Below, piece by piece: positions 7,459 through 19,357 of a DNA stretch of 64,000 bases. The stretch comes from RCIO01 sp040880025 (GTDB lineage Bacteria > Pseudomonadota > Alphaproteobacteria > Rhizobiales > Rhizobiaceae), in the NCBI GenBank assembly GCA_040880025.1, contig JBBDJD010000001.1, positions 1 through 64,000 on the forward strand, written 5' to 3'. The notes under the pieces were generated by a model, which saw only the letters and a list, made by a program, of their open reading frames with translations, was not told where the DNA came from and made no database searches. The first letter of the stretch is position 1. Every line of letters begins with the position of its first letter. Made by a program: the position numbers and the translations under genes.

Positions 7459-9321
7459 GTGGGATTCTCATGGATGAAGGCGGGCAGTTTTGGCCAGGCG
7501 AACGGTTTCCGCAGACTTTGTCCTTGGGTTTTTTGCTGGGAGCGAGCAGTGGTGCGAGCAAAGAGCCGACCGTCGAAAAAGACTTCGGCGCGGGTGCCAA
7601 AAAGACTCTCGGAACCGTCCCGCGAACTGACTCTGTTCCGGTCAGCGATCAAGAACATTCCGCTCGGCGTGTCGATGTTCGACAGCGACGACCGGTTGAT
7701 CATCTCCAACGACCGCTTCCGGGAAATCTACGGTCATCCCGCCGAGCTTACTCAGCCGGGAGCGAAATTTGACGACATCATCGCCAACACCCACGGCAGC
7801 GAGATCAAATCGCGAGGTCTCGAGGCAACCGGGACAGAACGCCGCCTCCGCTATGGTCCAGACGATGACGTTGTGGTGCGCGAATGGCAGCTTGATGATG
7901 GGCGGCACATCGAAATCACCATCGCGCGTATCGACGACGGCGCCGTGGTGGCGCTGCATGAGGACGTCACCGCGCAGCGGCAGGCGTTGGAGAAGATCGT
8001 CCTGCTGGCGCGTCAGGATCAGCTCACGGGCCTTTTGAACCGCGGGCGATTCTTCGAACTGGTGGGCCACGCGATCGACAGCGCCGACCCACATTCCAAC
8101 CTGGCGATGGTCGGCATCGATCTTGACGGCTTCAAATCGGTGAACGATACGCACGGGCATTCAGCCGGCGACGATTTGTTGATCGAAGTGGCCAGCAGGC
8201 TGAAAGCCAACACCCCCGCCGGCGCGATTATCGCGAGGCTGGGCGGTGACGAATTCGCAGTCTATTATGCCGATGCGGGAAGCGAGGACGAGGTTCTCGC
8301 GGCGGCCAAGGTGTTGCTTGGGGCAATCTGCGAACCATTCAAGATAGGGCGTCGGGTCGTCAATGTCGCGACCAGTATTGGCCTCCTGACCTGCCCCGCC
8401 AGGGGCGCGGAAATTGACCATTTGCTCAATTGCGCTGATACGGCTCTCTATCGGGCCAAGAGGGAAGGACGGAACCAGATTCGAGTGTTCGAGCCCGCCA
8501 TGGTCGTCGCGCAGGCCCAGCAGCGCGCGCTAGAAATCGACTTGCGCTGTGCATTGGCCCGCGGTCAGTTCGAGCTCAACTTCCAGCCGATCTGGAATGC
8601 AGAGAAGAAGGCGGTTTCTGCCTGTGAAGCCATTTTGTGCTGGAACCATCCGCGCCGCGGACAAGTCTCGCCCTCCGAGTTCATCCCGGTGGCGGAGGAG
8701 ACCGGCGCCATCGTCAAGATCGGCGAATGGGTGCTGAATGAAGCCTGCGCGGTGGCCGCTACCTGGCCGGATGATATCCGGCTGGCGGTCAATGTCTCGC
8801 CGGCGCAATTCAACTCCGATACTTTCCCGCTTCGCGTGGTCGAGGCCCTGGAGCGTTCGGGGCTGCCGCCGCCGCGGCTGGAACTCGAGATCACCGAAGG
8901 CGTGTTCCTGAACGATTCCGAACGCACGATTTCAACGCTGGAGCAGATCCACAATCTCGGCGTGGCGACGTCGATGGATCATTTCGGGACGGGCTACTCC
9001 TCGCTCGCATATCTGACGCGGTTTCCGTTCAACACAATCAAGATTGATGGGGCATTTGTGCGCGGTTCGACCCGCGACCCAAAAGCGCTGTCGATTGTGC
9101 GCACGATCGTGGCGCTTGCGGACGATCTGGGCATGAACTCTGTCGGCGAGGGCGTGGAAACGCGCGAACAACTCGATCTGCTCGTCAGTCTGGGTTGCAC
9201 AGAAATCCAAGGCTATCTGATCAGCAAACCTCTGCCGATCGCCGAGCTGTCCCGGCTTCCCGCCCTGTGCGCCGCTCCGTCACGGTTCAAACGCGGCAAG
9301 CGCGCCGGAGGCGGCGGCTAA
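7459..9321 (+). CDS. PAS-GGDEF-EAL protein (cyclic-di-GMP turnover)
   Basis: Up to 620 residues. Residues ~60-175 form a PAS-like sensor (FRSAIKNIPLGVSMFDSDD). Residues ~180-345 are a GGDEF domain with LTGLLNRGRF and an intact RLGGDEF active site. Residues ~360-605 are an EAL domain. The EAL motif is changed to EAI (CEAILCWNHP), and the metal-binding DDFGTGYSS is MDHFGTGYSS, with the second Asp replaced by His. NVSP, ELEITEG, KID and EGVET are kept. Diguanylate cyclase activity is likely; phosphodiesterase activity may be impaired. The start is uncertain (GTG 7459 or ATG 7474). No N-terminal membrane segment is evident. Confidence 0.88.
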   Translation: MGFSWMKAGSFGQANGFRRLCPWVFCWERAVVRAKSRPSKKTSARVPKRLSEPSRELTLFRSAIKNIPLGVSMFDSDDRLIISNDRFREIYGHPAELTQPGAKFDDIIANTHGSEIKSRGLEATGTERRLRYGPDDDVVVREWQLDDGRHIEITIARIDDGAVVALHEDVTAQRQALEKIVLLARQDQLTGLLNRGRFFELVGHAIDSADPHSNLAMVGIDLDGFKSVNDTHGHSAGDDLLIEVASRLKANTPAGAIIARLGGDEFAVYYADAGSEDEVLAAAKVLLGAICEPFKIGRRVVNVATSIGLLTCPARGAEIDHLLNCADTALYRAKREGRNQIRVFEPAMVVAQAQQRALEIDLRCALARGQFELNFQPIWNAEKKAVSACEAILCWNHPRRGQVSPSEFIPVAEETGAIVKIGEWVLNEACAVAATWPDDIRLAVNVSPAQFNSDTFPLRVVEALERSGLPPPRLELEITEGVFLNDSERTISTLEQIHNLGVATSMDHFGTGYSSLAYLTRFPFNTIKIDGAFVRGSTRDPKALSIVRTIVALADDLGMNSVGEGVETREQLDLLVSLGCTEIQGYLISKPLPIAELSRLPALCAAPSRFKRGKRAGGGG

Positions 9322-9384
9322 ACCCTTGGCTTACGTTACTGCGATTTACCCGGCTGTCAGACCCTCAATCAGCGTATCCAGGAC

Positions 9385-10014
9385 CTAGGCTGCCATCAGC
9401 GCCTTCACGCCGTCGGCGACGAACTGGACCGCCAGCGCGGCCAGTATCAGGCCGAGCAGGCGGGTCAAGATCGACCGGCCGGTCTCGCCGAGGAACCCGT
9501 CGACGCGTTCCGCCAGCACGAACACCAGAAATGTCACCAGCACGCCGGCAAGGATGATGCCGACCAGCACGGCGCGCGCGGCGAGGTCGGAGAAGGTGCC
9601 GGCAAGCAGCACCGTCGCCGAGATGGCGCCCGGGCCGGCGATCAGCGGGATTGCGAGGGGAAATGCCGCGATGTTGCGGATCATGTCCTGGGTGATCGCC
9701 CGCTGCGCACTGCGTTCGTGCCGTTCCTGGCGCCGCTCGAATATCATCTCGAAGGCGATGTAGAAGAGCAGCAGCCCGCCGGCGACGCGAAAGGCCGGCA
9801 GGGTGATGCCGAACACCTCGATGATCGTTGCGCCGCCCACTGCGAACAGCGCCAGAACAACGAAGGCGGTGAGGCTGGCCCGTATCGAAACCTGCAGACG
9901 CTCGCCGCGGTTCATGCCGCCGGTGAGCGCGAGGAAAAGCGGCGCCAGACCGGGCGGGTCGATCGTCACCAGAATGGTGACGAAGGCGTTGAAGATGACG
10001 TCCATGCCGGGCAT
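9385..10014 (-). CDS. marC: MarC/YhgN-family multi-TM protein
   Basis: A 209-residue inner-membrane protein with about six hydrophobic helices. It opens with MPGMDVIFNAFVTILVTIDP, followed by GLAPLFLALTGGM, and has IAAFPLAIPLIAGPGAIS in the middle, the most conserved part of MarC proteins. Despite the name, members are not shown to be drug exporters. ATG 10014 fits a GGGGAG ribosome site; ATG 10005 is an alternative. Its 3' end is the source or relative of the fragments at 4645-4812 and 7073-7124. It is convergent with the GGDEF-EAL gene. Confidence 0.9.
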   Translation of the reverse strand: MPGMDVIFNAFVTILVTIDPPGLAPLFLALTGGMNRGERLQVSIRASLTAFVVLALFAVGGATIIEVFGITLPAFRVAGGLLLFYIAFEMIFERRQERHERSAQRAITQDMIRNIAAFPLAIPLIAGPGAISATVLLAGTFSDLAARAVLVGIILAGVLVTFLVFVLAERVDGFLGETGRSILTRLLGLILAALAVQFVADGVKALMAA

Positions 10015-10269
10015 TCGGCTCCCCCGCGCTGGTCTCCGAACATAGCCAGTAGAGCAAATGGCCGGCCGCTTCCACCCGGCTGGCGGGGGCGAGGTTTGCC
10101 GAAATTGTGGACGGCGCGGCGCGACTTTCGGGCGCATGCTTCAAGTGTCTGTTTTCACGACACAATTCAAGGCGCTCTGAAGCCGTTCCGTGGCAGTCCG
10201 GAATTGGTTATTGCGGCCCGCATCCTATATAAAGAACGAAGTGATTCCGACATTTGATAGCGACCGCAT

Positions 10270-13062
<2,793 letters not shown>

Positions 13063-13077
13063 GCTGTTCGGAAGACG

Positions 13078-13209
13078 TTAGAAGCGGTTGCGCCCGGCGC
13101 TGATGCGCTTGCGTTCCAGGGTGACCCGCTGGCTTTCCTGATGAAGCCCGACCGCCGTGGCGATGAGCATGGCCAATGTCATGGCTGCTGCGAGAGCGAA
13201 TATCATCAT
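13078..13209 (-). CDS. Small single-TM protein (43 residues)
   Basis: A short open frame beginning MMIFALAAAMTLAMLIATAV, one hydrophobic helix, then a basic tail (QRVTLERKRISAGRNRF). It lies 15 bases past gyrA on the opposite strand. Upstream, atggaaggagacaggacc gives an AAGGAG ribosome site ahead of ATG 13209. Function unknown. The composition is right for a real membrane peptide, but no homologue is recognised. Confidence 0.45.
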   Translation of the reverse strand: MMIFALAAAMTLAMLIATAVGLHQESQRVTLERKRISAGRNRF

Positions 13210-13392
13210 GGTCCTGTCTCCTTCCATTTCGCGCGACGCTGTGTGTTGGTCGCCGCGCGATGCTGAAAGGTTCATCGCACGGTGCGAGTGAACGCTTGCT
13301 GGTAACAACGTTCATCCGCCGTTCATGTTCCATTGGCTTGCGCGACCACAATTGACGTGCATTTGATGAGCCCGATCTCAACGAGGCTCCAG

Positions 13393-14007
13393 ATGTCAGA
13401 CCCGACCCTGCTTCTTCCCTTTGCATTGGCCTGTTTCGTGATCGTTGTTGTTCCGGGCCCATCGGTTACCGTGATCATCGCGAATTCGATGCGCCACGGG
13501 ACGCGCGCCGGGTTGCTCAATGTTCTTGGCACGCAGATCGGCATCGCCACGATGATCGCGGTGCTTGCGCTCGGCCTTTCGGCGGTGGTGGCGCTCATGG
13601 GCAGCCTGTTCGACGTGTTGCGCCTCATCGGCGCTGCTTATCTGGTCTGGCTGGGCGTCAGGATGTGGATGTCCGGCGGCAGGCTTGGCAAGTCGGAGGC
13701 AACGGCAAGGCCCGGCGGTTCCTTCGTGCTGCAGGGATTCATCGTGGTCTGGTCAAATCCCAAGGCGCTGCTGTTTTTTGGTGCGTTTCTTCCGCAATTC
13801 ATCGATCCGGCGGGAAGCGCGGCCTGGCAGACGGTTGGGCTCGGGCTCGTTTTCATGGCCGTGGCCACCGTGTTCGACAGCATCTACGCCGTCGCCGCCG
13901 GCGGCACCGGCGCATGGCTGTCGCGCGAGCGCGTCCGTCTTGTCGAGCGGATTTCCGGCACCTTCCTGATCGGTGGCGGCCTGTGGCTGGCGTTCACCCG
14001 GCGGTAG
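13393..14007 (+). CDS. LysE/RhtB-family amino-acid exporter
   Basis: A 204-residue membrane protein with about six TM helices. The family signature VPGPSVTVIIANSMRHGTRAGL lies in the first 45 residues, then GAAYLVWLGVRMW and NPKALLFFGAFLPQF. LysE/RhtB proteins export amino acids or derivatives by proton antiport; the substrate here is unknown. ATG 13393 matches the family N-terminus, and upstream ATGs would add unrelated residues. It lies 67 bases before coaD on the same strand. Confidence 0.92.
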   Translation: MSDPTLLLPFALACFVIVVVPGPSVTVIIANSMRHGTRAGLLNVLGTQIGIATMIAVLALGLSAVVALMGSLFDVLRLIGAAYLVWLGVRMWMSGGRLGKSEATARPGGSFVLQGFIVVWSNPKALLFFGAFLPQFIDPAGSAAWQTVGLGLVFMAVATVFDSIYAVAAGGTGAWLSRERVRLVERISGTFLIGGGLWLAFTRR

Positions 14008-14074
14008 CCCGCCGTATCGCCGCCCGAACAAGCCGAATTGCCATTGCCATCCCGGACAGCTAGAAGCCCTGCCA

Positions 14075-14575
14075 ATGACCGAGCGAATTGCATTCTACGC
14101 CGGGTCTTTCGACCCGCTCACCAACGGCCATCTCGACGTACTCAAGGCGGCGCTGGCCGTTGCCGACACGATCTATGCCGGCATCGGCATCCAGGCTTCG
14201 AAAACACCCGTCTTCTCGCTCGAGGAGCGCATGAGCCTGATCGAGGCGGCCTGCAAGGACGAACTGGGCGAGGAGGCTGCGCGGATCAAGACGGTTTCCT
14301 TCGAAGGCCTGATGGTCGAGGCGGCGCGCGCTCACGGCGCTTCGATCGTGATCCGCGGCCTGCGCGACGGCACCGATCTCGACTATGAAATGCAAATGGC
14401 AGGCATGAACGAGACCATGGCGCCAGAACTCCAGACGGTATTTCTTCCGGCCAGCCCGTCGGTGCGCACCATTACCGCCACACTTGTCAGGCAGATCGCC
14501 TCGATGGGCGGGGATGTCCGCTCGTTCGTGCCGGCCGCGGTGGTCGGCCCGCTCAAGGCGAAGTTCACCAAATAG
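14075..14575 (+). CDS. coaD: Pantetheine-phosphate adenylyltransferase
   Basis: A 166-residue enzyme of coenzyme A synthesis that joins 4'-phosphopantetheine and ATP to give dephospho-CoA. The nucleotidyltransferase signature AFYAGSFDPLTNGHLDV (TxGH) is at residues 6-22, and VIRGLRDGTDLDYEMQMAGMN is in the middle. The ISSS-type loop is replaced by SVRTITATLVRQIA. Length is normal for CoaD. It sits between the LysE gene and the cyclophilin pair, 17 bases before the first cyclophilin. Confidence 0.96.
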   Translation: MTERIAFYAGSFDPLTNGHLDVLKAALAVADTIYAGIGIQASKTPVFSLEERMSLIEAACKDELGEEAARIKTVSFEGLMVEAARAHGASIVIRGLRDGTDLDYEMQMAGMNETMAPELQTVFLPASPSVRTITATLVRQIASMGGDVRSFVPAAVVGPLKAKFTK

Positions 14576-14592
14576 CATTCGAGGAGTTATCC

Positions 14593-15174
14593 ATGCATTT
14601 CACCAGGCGCGTTTTGCCGCTGGTACTGGCTGCCGGCTTGTTGGGCGCCGCTTCGGTGGCTCACGCCGCCGAGCCCGAAAACACGATGATCATCAAGCTG
14701 AAGGACGGCGAGGTGCGGATTGCATTGCGCCCGGATCTGGCGCCGCAGCATGTCGAGCAGATCAAGGCGCTGGTGCGTGAAGGCGCGTACGACAATGTCG
14801 CCTTTCACCGCGTGATCGACGGTTTCATGGCGCAGACCGGCGACGTCCAGTTCGGCGATATGACTGACGGCTTTGATGCGCGCCGCGCCGGCACCGGCGG
14901 CTCCGCGCGCGGCAATATTCCGGCCGAATTCTCCAATGAACCCTATGTGCGCGGGACGGTCGGCATGGCGCGCTCCCAGGATCCCGATTCCGCCAATTCG
15001 CAGTTCTTCATCATGTTCGGCGAGGCGGCGTCGCTCAATGGCGCTTATTCGGTGGTCGGCAATGTCGAAAGCGGCATGGAATTCGTCGACAACATCAAGA
15101 AGGGCAGCCAGGCGGCGAATGGCGCGGTGCGCGAGCCGGACCGCATGCTCGAGGTCCGCATCGCGGCCGACTGA
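14593..15174 (+). CDS. Periplasmic cyclophilin-type peptidyl-prolyl isomerase
   Basis: A 193-residue protein with a cleavable signal peptide (residues 1-27, ending AHAAEP) and a full cyclophilin domain: VAFHRVIDGFMAQTGDVQFGD, AEFSNE, GMARSQDPDSANSQFFIMF. It catalyses cis-trans isomerisation of prolyl bonds, probably in the periplasm. A GAGGAG ribosome site precedes ATG 14593. It is the secreted partner of the cytosolic paralogue that follows after 33 bases. Confidence 0.94.
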   Translation: MHFTRRVLPLVLAAGLLGAASVAHAAEPENTMIIKLKDGEVRIALRPDLAPQHVEQIKALVREGAYDNVAFHRVIDGFMAQTGDVQFGDMTDGFDARRAGTGGSARGNIPAEFSNEPYVRGTVGMARSQDPDSANSQFFIMFGEAASLNGAYSVVGNVESGMEFVDNIKKGSQAANGAVREPDRMLEVRIAAD

Positions 15175-15207
15175 AACTGAAAACACAAGACTGGAAGGGA
15201 TGGGACG

Positions 15208-15717
15208 ATGGCCGAGGTCAAGGATCCGGAAAACACGCTGCTGATGGAAACCACGCAGGGGAGCGTGGTGATCGAACTCTATCCGGACCTTGCGCCCGGT
15301 CACGTTGCCCGGATCAAGGAACTGGCGCGCGAAGGCGCCTATGACGGCGTGGTGTTCCACCGCGTCATCGACGGTTTCATGGCGCAGACCGGCGATGTGG
15401 AATTCGGCAATTCCACGAGCAAGTCGTTCAATCCCGGACGGGCCGGAATGGGCGGGTCGAGCAAGCCCAATCTGAAGGCGGAGTTCTCCAACGCCAGCCA
15501 CGGACGCGGCGCATGCTCCATGGCGCGCTCGCAGAACCCGGATTCGGCGAATTCGCAGTTTTTCATCTGCTTCGGCGACGCGAGCTTTCTGAACCGCCAG
15601 TACACGGTCTGGGGACAGGTGATCGAAGGCATGGACAATGTCGACAAGTTCAAGCGCGGCGAGCCCGTGCAGGATCCCGACAAGATCGTGTCGATCAAGG
15701 TCGCAGCCGATGCCTGA
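15208..15717 (+). CDS. ppiB: Cytosolic cyclophilin-type peptidyl-prolyl isomerase
   Basis: A 169-residue cyclophilin without a signal peptide. It has TLLMETTQGSVVIELYPDLAP at the start, the catalytic FHRVIDGFMAQTGDVEFGN block and MARSQNPDSANSQFFICFGD. It is a close paralogue of the upstream gene and surely a tandem duplication, with one copy secreted. Its stop overlaps the start of the next gene by 8 bases (ATGCCTGA). Confidence 0.94.
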   Translation: MAEVKDPENTLLMETTQGSVVIELYPDLAPGHVARIKELAREGAYDGVVFHRVIDGFMAQTGDVEFGNSTSKSFNPGRAGMGGSSKPNLKAEFSNASHGRGACSMARSQNPDSANSQFFICFGDASFLNRQYTVWGQVIEGMDNVDKFKRGEPVQDPDKIVSIKVAADA

Positions 15718-16114
15718 TTTGAGCCGCGCGCTGCTCGTATTCGCGGTGGCGCTGTTGCTCGCTGCCGCGGCGCCGGCGGCGGCAACGGGCGGTATTGCCT
15801 GCTCATCTCCCGACGATGCCGCCTCGGTCGAAATTGCGATCGGCCATGTGCCCGGCCTTGCCGTGGTGGGCGCCCGCATCGGTGTCGGCGACCGTGACTG
15901 GGCAATGAACCTGGGCGGCGCGCAGGCGCTGACGGTCAGCCAAGCATTCGCCTCCGATGGCCATTACTGGATCGACTTCGCCGACGAGATCGTCAACGAA
16001 ATCGTCGCTGAGCTTCGCCTGCACCGGGTCGACGAGGGCATGGACACCGGCTTCGGCGGCACGATGCGCATGCCCGGCATTGGCGCATGGACCCTGGTCT
16101 GCAGCGAGGGGTAG
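15710..16114 (+). CDS. Secreted hypothetical protein
   Basis: A 134-residue protein with a signal peptide (MPDLSRALLVFAVALLLAAA, cleavage near ATGG) and a small soluble domain with two Cys, one near the mature start (GIACSSPDD) and one at the end (WTLVCSEG), which could form a disulfide. It overlaps ppiB by 8 bases, so it is translationally coupled to the cyclophilins. I do not recognise the family. Confidence 0.7.
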   Translation: MPDLSRALLVFAVALLLAAAAPAAATGGIACSSPDDAASVEIAIGHVPGLAVVGARIGVGDRDWAMNLGGAQALTVSQAFASDGHYWIDFADEIVNEIVAELRLHRVDEGMDTGFGGTMRMPGIGAWTLVCSEG

Positions 16115-16205
16115 TCGCGCCAGCGCGTACCGCGCAACGGGCCTGCCGCCGCATTGCTGCTTGCCGGGTGTCGCCTCCACTGCGTGTTCGGTGTAGACGA
16201 ATTGA

Positions 16206-16628
16206 ATGGCTTCTCTGCTACGCAAATCCTCGATCCTGTTCGCGCTTGGCGCCTTTGGCGGCCTGGTGACGGCGCTTGTGATGTGGCTGTCGGGAATTGC
16301 CGGTGTGACCGGGCTCTTTGGCGTGGCGATCGCGCCGGAACTGACGCCGGATTTCGTCTATCCCAAGCTTGCCTGGGGCGGCATGTGGGGCTGGCTGGGT
16401 TTCCTGCCTCTCATGGTGCAAGGCTGGGTGCTGCGCGGCATCGTCATCTCCGCGATACCGACCGCCGCGGCATGGTTCTGGTTCCTGCCTGCCGACGGCG
16501 CCGGGCTGCTCGGCCTTTCGCTGGGTCTGCTGACCCCTGTCGTGGTGCTGGGCTTCACAATGGTCTGGGGTCTGGTGACTGAAGGATTGGCCGAAATGTG
16601 CGGCGTCTATTCGCCGCAACCGGCCTGA
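16206..16628 (+). CDS. Small integral membrane protein
   Basis: A 140-residue protein with about four hydrophobic helices (LFALGAFGGLVTALVMWLSG, WLGFLPLMVQGWVLRGIVI, LGLLTPVVVLGFTMVWGLV), conserved-looking but of unknown function. It lies 27 bases before queA on the same strand and may belong to that operon. Confidence 0.7.
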   Translation: MASLLRKSSILFALGAFGGLVTALVMWLSGIAGVTGLFGVAIAPELTPDFVYPKLAWGGMWGWLGFLPLMVQGWVLRGIVISAIPTAAAWFWFLPADGAGLLGLSLGLLTPVVVLGFTMVWGLVTEGLAEMCGVYSPQPA

Positions 16629-16655
16629 CCGGCTCAACTGGTATCTCGGGCGATC

Positions 16656-17732
16656 ATGCGCGTTGACCTCTTCGATTTCGACCTGCCGCCAGACCGGATC
16701 GCCTTGCGCCCGGTCTCGCCGCGCGATGCGGCGAAACTGCTGGTTCTCGGGCAGGATGGAGCACGATCCGACCGCGCTGTCCGCGACCTTCCCTCGCTGC
16801 TGCGGCCGGGGGACGCGCTGGTGTTCAACGATACGCGGGTCATCCCCGCGCGCCTCAACGGAATTCGCTCGCGCGGCGACAGCACGGCGCAGATCGAGGC
16901 CACGCTGCACATGCGCGTCGGGGACGACAGCTGGTTTGCCTTCCTGAAGCCCGCCAAGCGCGTCGCGGCGGGCGAGCGCATCCGGTTCGGCCACGACAGC
17001 AATTTGTGCCTTGTCGGCTCGCTCGACGCGACGGTGGAGGAGAAGCACGACGGCGGCGAGGTGCTGCTGCGCTTCGATATGGCAGGGCCATTTCTTGACG
17101 AGGCGATCCGCAGCGCCGGTCACATGCCGCTGCCACCCTATATCGCCGCGCGCCGCGATGACGATGAGGCCGACCAGCGCGACTACCAGACGATTTACGC
17201 CAAGCAGGAAGGCGCCGTCGCGGCTCCGACGGCCGGCCTGCATTTCACCGAACAATTGATGGCCGCGCTCGATGAACGCGGCGTCGAGCGCCATTTCGTG
17301 ACCCTGCATGTCGGCGCCGGCACATTCCTGCCGGTCAAGGCCGACGACACCGACGCGCACAGGATGCATGCCGAAATCGGCGAAATCGATGCCGGAACGG
17401 CGGACGCGCTCAACGCCGTGCGGGCGCGGGGAGGGCGTATCGTCGCCGTCGGCACCACGTCGCTGCGCCTGCTTGAGAGCGCCGCCGGCGAGGATGGCCG
17501 CATCAACCCCTGGACAGGTCCGACCGACATCTTCATCACGCCCGGCTACCGCTTCCGCACCGTCGATGTGCTGATGACCAATTTCCACTTGCCGCGGTCG
17601 ACCTTGTTCATGCTGGTTTCCGCCTTTTCGGGGCTCCAGACGATGCGCGCCGCCTATGCCCACGCGATCGAAAGCGGCTATCGCTTCTACTCCTATGGCG
17701 ATGCCAGCCTGCTGTTCAGGAGCGATCAGTGA
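16656..17732 (+). CDS. queA: S-adenosylmethionine:tRNA ribosyltransferase-isomerase
   Basis: A 358-residue QueA. It transfers and isomerises the ribosyl part of SAM onto 7-aminomethyl-7-deazaguanine in tRNA, giving epoxyqueuosine. It has DLFDFDLPPDRIALRP at the start, DALVFNDTRVIPARL, GAVAAPTAGLHFTE and FMTNFHLPRSTLFMLVSAF-type motifs (here MTNFHLPRSTLFMLVSAFSG). Length is normal. Its stop overlaps the tgt start (GTGA), so the two queuosine genes are translationally coupled. Confidence 0.97.
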   Translation: MRVDLFDFDLPPDRIALRPVSPRDAAKLLVLGQDGARSDRAVRDLPSLLRPGDALVFNDTRVIPARLNGIRSRGDSTAQIEATLHMRVGDDSWFAFLKPAKRVAAGERIRFGHDSNLCLVGSLDATVEEKHDGGEVLLRFDMAGPFLDEAIRSAGHMPLPPYIAARRDDDEADQRDYQTIYAKQEGAVAAPTAGLHFTEQLMAALDERGVERHFVTLHVGAGTFLPVKADDTDAHRMHAEIGEIDAGTADALNAVRARGGRIVAVGTTSLRLLESAAGEDGRINPWTGPTDIFITPGYRFRTVDVLMTNFHLPRSTLFMLVSAFSGLQTMRAAYAHAIESGYRFYSYGDASLLFRSDQ

Positions 17733-18859
17733 GCAACACATTCGCCTTTACGGTCCACGCGACAGACGGCAATGCGCGACAGGGCGAGATCGCCATGCCG
17801 CGCGGGCGGGTGCGCACGCCGGCATTCATGCCCGTCGGCACCGGCGGTACCGTGAAAGCCATGTATCTCGATCAGGTGCATGATCTCGGCTCCGACATCA
17901 TTCTCGGCAACACCTACCATTTGATGCTGAGGCCCGGCGCCGAGCGGGTCGCACGGCTGGGCGGCCTGCATGAATTCGCGCGCTGGCCGTGGCCGATCCT
18001 GACCGATTCGGGCGGGTTTCAGGTCATGTCGCTGTCGGCGCTGCGCAAGATCACCGAAAAGGGGGTCACCTTCCGCAGCCATGTCGATGGCGCGGTGCAC
18101 GAAATGTCGCCCGAGCGTTCGATCGAGATTCAGGGTCTGTTGGACAGCGACATCCAGATGCAGCTCGACGAGTGTGTGGCGCTGCCGGCCGACAAGGAAA
18201 CGATCGGCAAGGCGATGGAGCTTTCGCTGCGCTGGGCCGAACGCTGCAAGACGGCTTTCGGCGATCAGCCGGGCAAGGCCATGTTCGGCATCGTTCAGGG
18301 CGGCGACAATGCGGAACTGAGAGAGCGCTCGGCTCTGGCATTGAAGGCGCTCGACCTGACAGGATACGCCGTCGGCGGCCTGGCGGTGGGCGAACCGCAG
18401 GAGGTCATGCTGGCGATGCTGGAGACAGTCTGCCCGCTGCTGCCGGCGGAGAAACCGCGCTATCTGATGGGCGTCGGCACCCCCGACGACATCCTGAAAT
18501 CCGTGGCGCGGGGCATCGACATGTTCGACTGCGTGATGCCGACCCGGGCAGGGCGGCACGGTCTGGCCTATACGCGCTTCGGCAAGATCAACCTGAAGAA
18601 TGCGCGTCACGCGGACGACCCGCGCCCGCTGGATGAAGAAAGCGACTGTCCGGCCTCGCGCGACTATTCACGCGCCTATCTGCACCACCTCGTGAAATCG
18701 GGCGAGGCGCTGGGGGGCATGCTGCTGACCTGGAACAACCTGGCCTATTACCAGCGCCTGATGGCGGATATTCGCTCGGCAATCGGAGCAGGCAAGTTTG
18801 CAGACCGGGCGGCGGAAATATCCGAAGGCTGGGCGCGGGGCGATCTTGCGCCCGTCTGA
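17729..18859 (+). CDS. tgt: tRNA-guanine transglycosylase
   Basis: A 376-residue Tgt, which swaps guanine 34 of GUN tRNAs for the queuosine precursor preQ1. It has the catalytic Asp region ILTDSGGFQVMSLSALRKI, the substrate loop GGLAVGEPQEVM and the second Asp in FDCVMPTRAGRHG. The usual C-terminal zinc site appears altered: after LKNARHADDPRPLDEESDCP there is one Cys rather than the CxCxxC pattern, although His in YLHHLVKSGE is kept. The start is GTG 17729, overlapping queA by 4 bases. The loss of zinc ligands is common in alphaproteobacterial Tgt and may not matter. Confidence 0.95.
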   Translation: MSNTFAFTVHATDGNARQGEIAMPRGRVRTPAFMPVGTGGTVKAMYLDQVHDLGSDIILGNTYHLMLRPGAERVARLGGLHEFARWPWPILTDSGGFQVMSLSALRKITEKGVTFRSHVDGAVHEMSPERSIEIQGLLDSDIQMQLDECVALPADKETIGKAMELSLRWAERCKTAFGDQPGKAMFGIVQGGDNAELRERSALALKALDLTGYAVGGLAVGEPQEVMLAMLETVCPLLPAEKPRYLMGVGTPDDILKSVARGIDMFDCVMPTRAGRHGLAYTRFGKINLKNARHADDPRPLDEESDCPASRDYSRAYLHHLVKSGEALGGMLLTWNNLAYYQRLMADIRSAIGAGKFADRAAEISEGWARGDLAPV

Positions 18860-18946
18860 CATGCAACCATTTGGGCGCGGACCTCGTATCTCCCGATAGT
18901 GTTGACCAGTGCGCCGCATGAAGCGCGCGCAGGGAGAATGAAGACC

Positions 18947-19351
18947 ATGAAGTATCTCTACGCCTATGGCATCGCCCTGGTGCTGTTCCTCATCCTCGAC
19001 GCGATCTGGCTGGGCATCGTCGCGCGTTCGTTCTATGCGAGCCGCATCGGCGACCTGCTGCTGGATCAGCCCCGCTGGGGCGTGGCGGCCGTGTTCTACG
19101 CGATCTATGTCGTCGGCATCGTCTATTTCGCCGTCACGACCGGTATGGCGGCGCAGAGTGCCGCCGTCGCCGCGACCAATGGCGCGCTTTTCGGCTTCTT
19201 CGCCTACCTGACCTACAATGCCACCAACCTGTCGGTCATGAAGGGCTACGATCCCCTCGTCGCGGTCGTGGACACAGCCTGGGGAACAGCGGTTGGCGCA
19301 ATCGTCGCCGGCGGCACGGTTGCAATCCTGAAGCGGCTGGTCGCGGGCTGA
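18947..19351 (+). CDS. DUF2177 membrane protein
   Basis: A 134-residue protein with four TM helices, fitting DUF2177: MKYLYAYGIALVLFLILDAI, WLGIVARSFY, then YNATNLSVMKGYDPLVAVVD. ATG 18947 was chosen over the ATG at 18938 because the ribosome site AGGGAGA ends right against the first ATG and stands 10 bases before the second. No function is known. Confidence 0.85.
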   Translation: MKYLYAYGIALVLFLILDAIWLGIVARSFYASRIGDLLLDQPRWGVAAVFYAIYVVGIVYFAVTTGMAAQSAAVAATNGALFGFFAYLTYNATNLSVMKGYDPLVAVVDTAWGTAVGAIVAGGTVAILKRLVAG

Positions 19352-19357
19352 CTGCAG

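Noticed and set aside
16218..17741. 507-codon minus-strand frame over queA
   Set aside because: Antisense shadow of queA and the membrane gene.
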